Shown: piece after piece, positions 52,128 through 60,325 of the stretch
How the letters are laid out: each line of letters opens with the position of its first letter
Numbering within the stretch: the first letter of the stretch is position 1
From: Antricoccus suffuscus
Lineage (GTDB): Bacteria > Actinomycetota > Actinomycetes > Mycobacteriales > Antricoccaceae
Assembly: GCF_003003235.1 (NCBI RefSeq)
Contig: NZ_PVUE01000007.1
Coordinates: forward strand, 124,001 to 188,000
DNA: 64,000 nt
Direction of reading: 5' to 3'
Notes under the pieces: generated by a model
Seen by the model: the letters and a program-made list of their open reading frames with translations, nothing else
Database searches by the model: none
What the model was told of the DNA's origin: nothing
Translations under genes and position numbers: made by a program

Positions 52128-55064
52128 GGCCACTGCGCCTGTGATGTCCTCGACCAGACGGCTCACGCGGGTCAGCCCAAGTCTTTTGCCGTCGACCCGG
52201 GACTTCTCCAGCAATGTCGCGGCGTCGGCCCTGTCAGTCGGGGAACCGCGACCAAGCAGATGGCGGGCGTGCTCGATGTGGGTGTGGGCCGCGAGTGCAC
52301 GGCCGCCCACCCTGTCCGCGAGGTCGGTCGCCGCCGCAAACGCATCCGCGGCCCTCTGCCAATGCATCGGGCCCGCGGCCGAAAGTAGCAATCCGCGGAA
52401 GTGATCTGCTGCACCGAGTACCAGTGCACCCGCGCCGGCAACGAGCAACTGCCCAGAGTACGGCGCTAGCAGTCCGGCCAACGACTGGCAGGCCATCGGT
52501 CCGAAGCAGTCGCGCACGACGGGTGCGAGATATCCGAGCGTCGCCGGACGCAACCAGTCTTCGCCCACGGCATCAAATCCGTCCGCGACTATCGACGCGA
52601 CGAGTGCTCGGCCACCTTCGAGGTCGCCCGCTTCGGTGTGTAGGCCGGCGCACAGAGCCCGCACCACGAGTAGGTGCGGATGCTCGGCAAGAGTCCCATC
52701 GGCCAGGGGGACGAACTCGCCCGCGCGGTCCTGTTCGACGCGGATAGCGGCGAGCTGTGCTAACCAACCCAGAAGAAAATTGGGGTCATCGGCAGCAAGG
52801 GCGACCGTCGCATTCGCCAGACTCTCGGCCCGGTCCAGGTCGCCATCGAGCAGCGCCCCGAGCGTGCTCCATTCGGCTGAAAGACTCCGAATGAACACCG
52901 AGCCACGGGCGTTGCCAACTTGGGACAGGCTGACGCCGTCTGCCTCGAAACCGCCGCGGTCGCCGCCCGCGAGCGCCAAGACCGCGCGGAATCGGCGGCC
53001 GTCGCGCTCCGGGGCGAGGTCCATTTTGGGTAGTCCTAGCGTCGTCAGTTCCTCGGCCACCTCCATCTGGGCGCCAAGGTCGGGACCGCCGAGTCGCGCG
53101 GCCGCGAGGGCATAGAGACCGGCGATAACGCCGTCCGGATCGCGCAACGTGCGGGCATCGCGTACGGCCTGCCGCGCTTGGTCGGCCGCGCGCCAGCCGT
53201 GGCCTCCGATCGTGCGTTGATAGGAAGCGCTCGCCAGCAACCGGGTGCGCAGCGGGCTCGGATGCTCCCCAAGTGCGTCTATCGCTTCTAGCTTGACCGC
53301 GAGCAACTCCTCGTCGATCGATCCCATCGCGGGCAGCACCGTGTGCCGGTCGAGCGTGCGGGCCAGCGCGACCGGGTCGCCGATACGGCGGGCAACCTCG
53401 ATCGCGTCGAACATCGCACGCTGGTGCGCTACTAGGTCCATTCGCGTAGCGCTCGCGTCGACCTCGATCAGAAGTAGATCGAGCCGGAGGCGGTCTTGCC
53501 CCGAGTCTTTAGGCAAGTCGGCTAGTCCCAGCGCCGCGAGTCTCAGCGCATCTTCGGGCGCGAGGGACTCGATTGCCTGACGTGCCGCGGCCGCTGCATA
53601 CTCGGCGGCGAGCAGACCGTCACCAAGCGGTACGGCGGCGTGGAAATGTGCGGCCAACGCGATCAAATGCTCGGATATGTCGGTCGAGTGCAGCTTCAAT
53701 ACAGCGTGTCCGGCCAACTGGTGGAGTCTCGCATTACTGAGCGCGCTGAGCTGCTCGATGAATGCCTCGCGCACGAGCTCATGGACGAACCGGAACCGCC
53801 CAGGCGCCTCGGGCAGCTCGGTGATGAACCGTGCGGTGCCGGCGTTTTCGAGGTCCTCGATCGTTAGCGTCACCGCCGCGCGTTCTTCCGCCGCGCTCAT
53901 GATTTCAAGCAGCAGGTGAATATCAAACTCGCTACCGAGCACCGCAGCGGTTTCCAACAGGTGTAGCGCAGAAGGCCCGAGCCGGGTCGCGCGATCGATG
54001 ACGACTTCCTTTACGCTGGCGGGAACGCCCGTCGGCGCGGCACCGGTCGACCCCTGACGCAGAAGCTGCCGGATAAAGAACGGGTTGCCTCCGGTGCGAC
54101 TATGAAGCTGGGTGAGACCGGACGGCGATGCGGCGCTCGTCGCACGACCGACTAGCTCGGCGGTCTCCTCGGCCGAAAGACCATTGAGGTCAATTCGCCG
54201 TACGGAGGGCTGGCGCCACATATTGGCGAGCAGCCCGGGCAGCGGATGTTCCCGGGCCAGCTCGGTGTTGCGAAATGTGCCAACCAGCGCGAGCGTGCCG
54301 ACTGCCGCGCTTTCGACGATGTGCCTAACTACCCCTAATGTCGCGTGGTCCGCGCAGTGCATGTCCTCAATGATCAACAACACCGGTCCGGCATCGCACG
54401 CCGAGGCGATAGTGGCGACGATCGCATCGACCAGCTGCCGGCGAGCGGTCGCCGGATCCTCGACGGTGTACGGCTCCGGAAGACGATCGGCCAGATCCGG
54501 GAGAATTGATGCGAGCGAGCCAGCGGTCGGCCCGGCGATCTCGCGTAGGTCAAGGCGAGGGTCCGACAGGTAGTGCCGTAGGGCGTCCGTGACCGGGCGG
54601 AACGGCGCTCGAAAGTCGGACTCGCAGCGCCCGGCGAGCACCCGAACCGCTTGGCTCGAGGCTTCGGCCGCGACTTGAGCAACGAGGGCGGATTTGCCGA
54701 CACCAGGTTCCCCGCCGATCATCAACGTCGACGGGTGCCCGCCGCGGGCACGGCGAATCGCGTCACGGCACAACTCGAGCTCTGGCTGACGGCCGACGAA
54801 GTCCGAGGGAGCAACCAGCTCGGCCGGCATACGATATGTTGCCGCCGCCGGTCCCGGTTGGTTTTCGGACGGCGTCAGAGCGTGAAGAAGTGCGACCAGC
54901 TCTGCACGGTTGCGCAACCCGAGCTTGCGATAGATCGTGCCGAGATGCGTCTCCACCGTGCGGACACTGACCACGAGTCGCTCGGCGATAATGCGCGTCG
55001 ACGCGCCGGAACGCGCGATCTCGGCCACCGCACGTTCGCGCGGCGTCAGCTGTTCTAACGACAT
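52080..55064 (-). CDS. LuxR-type STAND regulator with N-terminal HTH
   Basis: A 994-residue regulator with unusual order: LuxR helix-turn-helix at residues 4-62 (LTPRERAVAEIARSG ... TVETHLGTIYRKLGL, in parts), then an AAA/NTPase with FVGRQPELELCRDAI, P-loop GGEPGVGKSA and LLIIEDMHCADHA, and a long TPR-like helical tail. In MalT/LAL proteins the HTH is at the C-terminus. The ATG at 55064 (MSLEQLTPRER) is chosen as it starts at the HTH. It is divergent from the GNAT gene and has a 48-base overlap with the SnoaL-like gene. Confidence 0.88.
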   Translation of the reverse strand: MSLEQLTPRERAVAEIARSGASTRIIAERLVVSVRTVETHLGTIYRKLGLRNRAELVALLHALTPSENQPGPAAATYRMPAELVAPSDFVGRQPELELCRDAIRRARGGHPSTLMIGGEPGVGKSALVAQVAAEASSQAVRVLAGRCESDFRAPFRPVTDALRHYLSDPRLDLREIAGPTAGSLASILPDLADRLPEPYTVEDPATARRQLVDAIVATIASACDAGPVLLIIEDMHCADHATLGVVRHIVESAAVGTLALVGTFRNTELAREHPLPGLLANMWRQPSVRRIDLNGLSAEETAELVGRATSAASPSGLTQLHSRTGGNPFFIRQLLRQGSTGAAPTGVPASVKEVVIDRATRLGPSALHLLETAAVLGSEFDIHLLLEIMSAAEERAAVTLTIEDLENAGTARFITELPEAPGRFRFVHELVREAFIEQLSALSNARLHQLAGHAVLKLHSTDISEHLIALAAHFHAAVPLGDGLLAAEYAAAAARQAIESLAPEDALRLAALGLADLPKDSGQDRLRLDLLLIEVDASATRMDLVAHQRAMFDAIEVARRIGDPVALARTLDRHTVLPAMGSIDEELLAVKLEAIDALGEHPSPLRTRLLASASYQRTIGGHGWRAADQARQAVRDARTLRDPDGVIAGLYALAAARLGGPDLGAQMEVAEELTTLGLPKMDLAPERDGRRFRAVLALAGGDRGGFEADGVSLSQVGNARGSVFIRSLSAEWSTLGALLDGDLDRAESLANATVALAADDPNFLLGWLAQLAAIRVEQDRAGEFVPLADGTLAEHPHLLVVRALCAGLHTEAGDLEGGRALVASIVADGFDAVGEDWLRPATLGYLAPVVRDCFGPMACQSLAGLLAPYSGQLLVAGAGALVLGAADHFRGLLLSAAGPMHWQRAADAFAAATDLADRVGGRALAAHTHIEHARHLLGRGSPTDRADAATLLEKSRVDGKRLGLTRVSRLVEDITGAVASPHARLANDAGATSG

Positions 55065-55117
55065 GGTTGTTGCCCCCGCACACAAGATAGCGGATCCAGA
55101 TGTGATTGCGGTTACAA

Positions 55118-55840
55118 ATGGCTCACCCGGTAGACTTCCGGCCGATGGATGCGAATACCGAAGCGATTGTCTGTCTGGCCTGGGCCCGGATGCTAGGTCT
55201 CAAGGACGACGCGCTCGCCGGCGCGACCGACCGCCGGGTTGAGCATGTCGTGCCCGATAGCGATTCGCTGTCGTTGGTCTCGCTGTTCGGTCGATCGGTG
55301 CTCGTTGGGCCCGAGTGGGCTCTCGAAGGAGCCGAGAAGTATCCCGACGAGGAGCTTGCGGCCGCCCGCACCCTGATGCAGATCGCTCGTGACCATCGAC
55401 CGCGGCTGATTGGCGCGGCAACGCTGGCATTTACCGACACCTATATCAAGGACGCGGCGCTGGAGAGCGCCGTCGTCACCGACGATCCGGCCGCGGTCGA
55501 GCGGTTGGAGAAGGGCTGCCCACCGGACGACGTCGCCGAGGTCGGGCTTAGGGACCTAGCGGCGAAGTTCGTCCTGCTTGGAGAGCAAGACGAGGTCGTT
55601 GCGGCAGCCGGATACCAACCATGGCAGGGGATCTTGGCGCACGTCGGCGTTCTGACCTCGCTCAGTCACCGGCGCCGGGGCCATGCGCGGGTCGTGTCGG
55701 CCGTCACCTTGAACGATGCGCTAGACGAGGGCATGATCCCGCTGTGGCGTGCTCGTTCAGATAACGACCGAGCGCGGCGCCTGGCCGATGCCCTCGGGTT
55801 CATCGAGGCAGGTACCGAGACCATCGTCGGATTTGGCTAA
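55118..55840 (+). CDS. GNAT-family N-acetyltransferase-like protein
   Basis: A protein of about 240 residues. The C-terminal part has the acetyl-CoA motif LTSLSHRRRGHARVVSAVTLNDALDEG and then WRARSDNDRARRLADALGF, as in GNAT enzymes of the GNAT/FR47 style; the N-terminal half is divergent. Start uncertain: ATG 55118 or ATG 55145, neither with a clear ribosome binding site. Its TAA overlaps the LCP gene stop (CTAA). Confidence 0.75.
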   Translation: MAHPVDFRPMDANTEAIVCLAWARMLGLKDDALAGATDRRVEHVVPDSDSLSLVSLFGRSVLVGPEWALEGAEKYPDEELAAARTLMQIARDHRPRLIGAATLAFTDTYIKDAALESAVVTDDPAAVERLEKGCPPDDVAEVGLRDLAAKFVLLGEQDEVVAAAGYQPWQGILAHVGVLTSLSHRRRGHARVVSAVTLNDALDEGMIPLWRARSDNDRARRLADALGFIEAGTETIVGFG

Positions 55841-56802
55841 CCGGCCGGAGTGCATTTTTCCGCGTAACCAGCGTCCTTGAGGGCGGCGTACGTCGAGCCA
55901 TCGGGCTGTACCGCGCGCGAGGCGATGTCGGTGCCCGCATACGTGCTCTTCTGATGCGGCAGCTCGGTGGGGTTGCCGCTGGCTGATGACAACCTGGTCA
56001 GGTCGAACAAACCCGTGCCGGAGTCTGTTGTCAGCGCCCCGGTGAGCGTCCACAGCAGGCCTTGCAGGACGAGGGGGTTCTTGGCCTTCGACGTTGCCTT
56101 GGCGACAACCTTCGACATCACGACGCCGCCCCACTTCGCGCGCTGGTCGGGACCATCGCTGGTCGGGACCCACGCGCCGTTAATGAGCTCTTCGGCAGTC
56201 CTCGAGCGCACCAGTGCTAGCGCGGTCTGTCCGTCGAGATGGACCTCGCCCGCCTTCGGCACGTCGAGCCCGGTTATCGGATCACGGATCGGGTGCGGGA
56301 GGTTGACGTCGATCCCGCCGAGATCGTCCACGACCGCTACGAATCCGCCGAAGTCGATCTGCACGAAATGATCGGCTGGAATCCTGAGCGTCGTACAGAG
56401 GCCGTCAATGAGTCCCTGAGGACCCTTCTGCATAGCCAACGTCGCGCGCACCGGTGCCTTGTCGACTATGAGGACGAGGTCCCGGGGGATGGATACGACC
56501 CTGGTCGTCCCGTCGTCATAACGGCTCACCATCAGGATGATGTCGGCGCGGGCCCCTGGTACGTCACCCGTGGTGCCGAACTGTTCGCTGCTTGCGCCCG
56601 CTGGCAGGTCGGCCCGACTGTCCGAACCGACAACGATCCACGTGTCGATCGAGTCGGTGGCTTTGGGGAAGGCCACTGTTACCTCGCGGATTCGAGATGA
56701 CAGGACGATGAGGTCGACCGCGACGGCAAGCAACAGTACGGCGACAACGCTGAGCGCGATGATCACGCCACGGCGCCGCAACAGCGGGGTGCCGGTGGTC
56801 AT
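55837..56802 (-). CDS. LytR-CpsA-Psr (LCP) family protein
   Basis: A 321-residue membrane-anchored enzyme: one N-terminal helix (about 12-34), then the LCP catalytic domain with WIVVGSDSRAD, GARADIILMVSRY, VVSIPRDLVL and LALVRSRT, which contain the Asp and Arg residues used to bind pyrophosphate lipid. LCP enzymes attach polymers such as arabinogalactan or teichoic acid to peptidoglycan. Follows the LAXTG protein gene after a terminator. Confidence 0.92.
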   Translation of the reverse strand: MTTGTPLLRRRGVIIALSVVAVLLLAVAVDLIVLSSRIREVTVAFPKATDSIDTWIVVGSDSRADLPAGASSEQFGTTGDVPGARADIILMVSRYDDGTTRVVSIPRDLVLIVDKAPVRATLAMQKGPQGLIDGLCTTLRIPADHFVQIDFGGFVAVVDDLGGIDVNLPHPIRDPITGLDVPKAGEVHLDGQTALALVRSRTAEELINGAWVPTSDGPDQRAKWGGVVMSKVVAKATSKAKNPLVLQGLLWTLTGALTTDSGTGLFDLTRLSSASGNPTELPHQKSTYAGTDIASRAVQPDGSTYAALKDAGYAEKCTPAG

Positions 56803-56851
56803 TCAGGCTGCCGATGCACAGGTGAGCAGATACCAATCATGGGACAACAGA

Positions 56852-56888
56852 AAGGGTGGTGTGGCACAAACTGTGCCACACCACCCTT
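56852..56888 (-). terminator. 17-bp hairpin after the surface protein gene
   Basis: Bases 56852-56868 and 56872-56888 are perfectly complementary with a 3-base loop (AAGGGTGGTGTGGCACA is the left arm). It lies 25 bases after the surface protein stop (minus strand) and 50 bases before the LCP start. Confidence 0.85.
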
Positions 56889-56912
56889 CTCGAGCGGTTT
56901 GTGCCGGGCCTA

Positions 56913-57524
56913 CTAGTCGTCGTGCTTGCGACGGCCGGCAAACAGCGCGACCCCGCCAAGCGCGAGCATGCCCGCCGCGGCCGGCAGCAGCGCGGTTGCG
57001 TCGGTACCGGTCGCCGCGAGTTCCTTGGTCGGCGTCGTTGGCGTTCCGGCGTTCACCGTGCTGCCGTTGCCTGTGTTGGCGGCCGGTGTCGTCGTGCCAC
57101 CGGCGGCGGCGACGGTGATCTTCGCATTCGGATAGGAGGTCTGCGCCGAGTAGGTGTCGCAACGTGCGGTGATCGTGTAAACGCCCGCCGCATCGGTGGC
57201 CGTCAGTGTGGTCGACCATGCGCCATTCGCGTCGGCGGGAATCGTCTCGGTGTAGGTAGAGCCGTCCGGGTTGTTGATGCCGAGGAGCACCTCGGCGAGG
57301 GCAGTGCCCTGGTTCGGATCGAGGCAGCCGGTACCGGACACGGTCACCGCGGCTTTGGGGGCGACCGGATTGGGGTTAACCGCTGGGGCGGCCAGATTGG
57401 TCGGAGGTGCGGCGAGAGCGGCGCCGGCGCCAAGCACCGAGATGCCACCGACGAACGCTGTCACCGCGACGGATTTGGAGAGTTTAGACAGTTTGGACAC
57501 GCGTAAAGGCCTTCGTTTAGTCAT
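56913..57524 (-). CDS. LAXTG-anchored cell-surface protein with Ig-like domain
   Basis: A 203-residue exported protein. Signal peptide at 1-39 (basic start MTKRRPLRVSK, hydrophobic core, cleavage near ALAAPP). Residues about 50-140 form one beta-rich Ig-like domain (VAPKAAVTVSGTGCLDPN ... YTETIPADANGAW), with two Cys. A Thr/Pro/Gly linker leads to ELAATGTD, a hydrophobic helix and the basic tail GRRKHDD: a sorting signal of the LAXTG type used by class E sortases. No sortase gene is in the window. Confidence 0.85.
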   Translation of the reverse strand: MTKRRPLRVSKLSKLSKSVAVTAFVGGISVLGAGAALAAPPTNLAAPAVNPNPVAPKAAVTVSGTGCLDPNQGTALAEVLLGINNPDGSTYTETIPADANGAWSTTLTATDAAGVYTITARCDTYSAQTSYPNAKITVAAAGGTTTPAANTGNGSTVNAGTPTTPTKELAATGTDATALLPAAAGMLALGGVALFAGRRKHDD

Positions 57525-57841
57525 GCTGCACTCGCTTACCGGGGGCCGATCGCAAGGAGTGCGCGGAATGATAGTGGCTGCAATCCGAATATGAATCGCT
57601 CCGCCGAGTTTACGTGAAATTGGCGTGTACGCAAGCCGATTTGAGCCTGCCACCTGCCGTTTTCTTCGAATTCACCTCGGCCGGGACGCCGGTTGTGGCT
57701 GGGGTCATAGCGGTCGAACCAGCTTCCGAGCCCAATTCTCTACGCAGCGTAGAACAATAAGTTCTACGCAACGTAGTATTCGCGTGCATCGAACGTTCGA
57801 ACCTACGACGTCGACAATTCGCCCTGAACGGAGTTTCGCCG
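57525..57841. other. Divergent region between surface protein and cydA (317 bases)
   Basis: No gene is seen. On the cydA side it has two dyad sites (57739-57777), a -10-like TAGTAT at 57774-57779 inside the second site, and the perfect palindrome TCGAACGTTCGA at 57789-57800. The remaining bases show no clear structure. Confidence 0.6.
57739..57777 (+). promoter_or_regulatory. Pair of dyad operators upstream of cydA
   Basis: TCTACGCAGCGTAGA (57739-57753) is a perfect 7+1+7 palindrome; TCTACGCAACGTAGT (57763-57777) repeats it with small changes 24 bases downstream, and overlaps TAGTAT, a good -10 box. Two sites about two helix turns apart at a promoter suggest cooperative repression. The shape (TAC...GTA) resembles BlaI/CopY-family sites, which is inference. 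Confidence 0.6.
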
Positions 57842-59281
57842 GTGAGCGCAGAGACCATCGCCAGATGGCAGTTCGGCATCACGACCGTCTATCACTTCCT
57901 CTTCGTGCCGCTGACGATCGGGCTCGCACCGCTCGTCGCCGGTTTGCAGACCGCGCACCACCGGACCGGCAAGTTGCAGTACCTTCGCGCGTCGAAGTTC
58001 TTCGGCAAGCTGCTGCTGATCAACTTCGCGATAGGGGTGGTCACGGGACTCGTGCAGGAGTTTCAGTTCGGCATGAACTGGTCGAACTACTCACGGTTTG
58101 TCGGCGACGTCTTCGGCGCACCACTCGCGATGGAGGGACTCATCGCATTCTTCTTGGAGTCGACGTTCCTTGGGCTGTGGATCTTTGGTTGGGGGCGTCT
58201 GAGCCCGCGGCTCCATCAATGGACAATCTGGCTAGTCGCGATCGGCACCGCGTTTTCGGCGTACTTCATCCTCGCCGCGAACTCCTGGATGCAGCATCCG
58301 GTTGGCTACCACATCGGTTCCGATGGACGTCCGAAGCTCACGTCGATATCTGCCGTGCTATTCAATCCCGTGCAGCTAGTGACGTTCCCGCACGTGATGG
58401 CCGGTGCCGCGATGACCGGCGGCGGGGTGATGGCTTGCGTCAGTGCGTGGTATCTGGTCCACCGACGCGACGACGCTGTCTTCCGTCCGACGCTCAAGCT
58501 CGGTTCGTGGATGGTGCTCGGCGGCGGGGTGGCCACCCTCATCTCCGGCGATATTCAAGCCCGGGTGATGACCGCCGTACAGCCAATGAAGATGGCCGCG
58601 GCGGAGGCGCTTTACCACACGACGTCGGGGGCATCGTTCTCTATTTTCACCTGGGGCAGTCTCGACGGTACGAAGGAACTGTTTAGCTTGCGCATCCCGG
58701 ACCTGCTGTCGTTCATGGCCACGGGCTCGTTCACCGGGCAGGTCGAAGGCATCAATAACCTTCAGCAGGAGTACGTCGCACAGTACGGACCAGGCAACTA
58801 CCTGCCGATGGTCCCGGTGACCTACTGGGGATTCCGACTGATGATCGGGTTCGGCATGCTCGCCGCATTGATCGCTTTCGTTGTCCTGTGGCTCATGCGC
58901 TCCGGGAGGACACCGCGCAGCAGGTGGGTGCTCGGCGCGATGGTCGTCGCGCTGGTCTCGCCGTTCCTCGCCAACTCGTTCGGTTGGATCTTCACCGAAG
59001 TTGGTCGCCAACCGTGGACCGTCTTTGGGCTACTGAAGACTGCCGACAGCGCATCGCCGACCGTATCGGCGGGGACGGTACTCACCTCCCTGATCGTCTT
59101 TACCCTCCTGTACGGCGTACTGGCCGTGGTGGACTTGAAACTGATGGTCAAGTACGCGCGGACGGGTCCTCCGACCGAAGAAGAAACCCTTGCATCACTG
59201 GAAAAGAAGCCGTTGCTGCCCGCCGGCGAATCTGACGATGACGACGAGGACGCCGACCGCCCTATGTCGTTCGCGTACTGA
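57842..59281 (+). CDS. cydA: Cytochrome bd quinol oxidase subunit I
   Basis: A 479-residue membrane protein carrying heme b558, b595 and d. Axial His18 (TTVYHFLFVPLTIG), the GRQPW motif (VGRQPWTVFG) and the Q-loop of the short type. It oxidises quinol and reduces oxygen with high affinity, without proton pumping. The start is GTG 57842. First of cydABDC, behind the dyad operators. Confidence 0.96.
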   Translation: MSAETIARWQFGITTVYHFLFVPLTIGLAPLVAGLQTAHHRTGKLQYLRASKFFGKLLLINFAIGVVTGLVQEFQFGMNWSNYSRFVGDVFGAPLAMEGLIAFFLESTFLGLWIFGWGRLSPRLHQWTIWLVAIGTAFSAYFILAANSWMQHPVGYHIGSDGRPKLTSISAVLFNPVQLVTFPHVMAGAAMTGGGVMACVSAWYLVHRRDDAVFRPTLKLGSWMVLGGGVATLISGDIQARVMTAVQPMKMAAAEALYHTTSGASFSIFTWGSLDGTKELFSLRIPDLLSFMATGSFTGQVEGINNLQQEYVAQYGPGNYLPMVPVTYWGFRLMIGFGMLAALIAFVVLWLMRSGRTPRSRWVLGAMVVALVSPFLANSFGWIFTEVGRQPWTVFGLLKTADSASPTVSAGTVLTSLIVFTLLYGVLAVVDLKLMVKYARTGPPTEEETLASLEKKPLLPAGESDDDDEDADRPMSFAY

Positions 59282-59290
59282 CCGGAGCTG

Positions 59291-60325
59291 ATGATGACAC
59301 TCGTAGATTTCTGGTTCTATCTGATCGCGGTCCTGTGGATCGGCTACTTCTTCCTCGAAGGGTTTGACTTCGGGGTGGGGATGCTGCTGCCCGTTCTCTC
59401 GCGCAGCGAGCGTGAGCGGCGCCAGCTGATCAACACGATTGGCCCGGTTTGGGACGGCAACGAGGTCTGGCTCGTCGTGGCGGCCGGGGCGACCTTCGCG
59501 GCGTTTCCGCATTGGTACGCCACGCTGTTCAGCGGCTTCTATCTGCCGTTACTGGTGATTTTGGTCGGCCTGATTGTGCGTGGCGTCGCGTTTGAATATC
59601 GAGGTAAGGGGCCGAAGGCCGACTCCCGGTGGAAACGGCGTTGGGACTGGTGTATTACAGCGGGATCGTGGTTCTCCGCGGTGCTCTGGGGTGTCGTGTT
59701 CGCCAACATCGTGCGTGGTGTTCCGCTAGACAAAAACTATGACTATGTAGGCGGTCTGGGCGACCTGTTCAGTCCTTACGCGCTACTTGGGGGCGCGGCG
59801 TTCGCCTCGGTATTTTTGCTGCACGGCGCGATTTTCCTGTCCCTCAAGACAAGCGGCGAGGTGCAGCGCCGGGCCGCGACCTTCGCGTGGCGCATCGGGG
59901 CCCTGACAATGGCGCTGGGCGGCGGTTTCATCGCTTGGACGCAGGTCGCATACGGCGACAGGTTGTCACTGGTTTTCTTCCTCGTCGACGCGATCGCCCT
60001 CACCCTCGCGCTGGCTGCTGTGAAAGCAAGACGGGACGGATGGGCGTTTGTTGCGATGGGGGTTGCAATCGCCTTCATGACGCTGGCAATCTTCGTCGCG
60101 CTCTATCCCAATGTGATGCCCTCAACCGATCCGCAGTTCAACCTGACGGCGGTGGCGGCAGCGTCCTCGCCGTACACGCTGCACGTGATGACGTGGGTCG
60201 CGGCCATCATGACTCCGGTGGTCATCGCCTATCAGGGCTGGACCTATTGGGTGTTCCGCAAACGCATCAGCATCAAGCACATCCCGGCCGACCCGGACCC
60301 GTCCGCGCCGGCGCCGAGCCGATGA
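59291..60325 (+). CDS. cydB: Cytochrome bd quinol oxidase subunit II
   Basis: A 344-residue partner of CydA with eight or nine helices; LDFWFY-like start (LVDFWFYLIAVLWIGYFFLEGFDFG, in parts) and GPVWDGNEVWLVVAAGATFAAFP are the CydB signatures. GGAG precedes ATG ATG at 59291. Its TGA overlaps the cydD ATG. Confidence 0.96.
   Translation: MMTLVDFWFYLIAVLWIGYFFLEGFDFGVGMLLPVLSRSERERRQLINTIGPVWDGNEVWLVVAAGATFAAFPHWYATLFSGFYLPLLVILVGLIVRGVAFEYRGKGPKADSRWKRRWDWCITAGSWFSAVLWGVVFANIVRGVPLDKNYDYVGGLGDLFSPYALLGGAAFASVFLLHGAIFLSLKTSGEVQRRAATFAWRIGALTMALGGGFIAWTQVAYGDRLSLVFFLVDAIALTLALAAVKARRDGWAFVAMGVAIAFMTLAIFVALYPNVMPSTDPQFNLTAVAAASSPYTLHVMTWVAAIMTPVVIAYQGWTYWVFRKRISIKHIPADPDPSAPAPSR

Noticed and set aside
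57789-57800. TCGAACGTTCGA considered as a LexA (SOS) box
   Set aside because: The actinobacterial LexA site has four bases between the TCGAAC and GTTCGA halves; here there are none.
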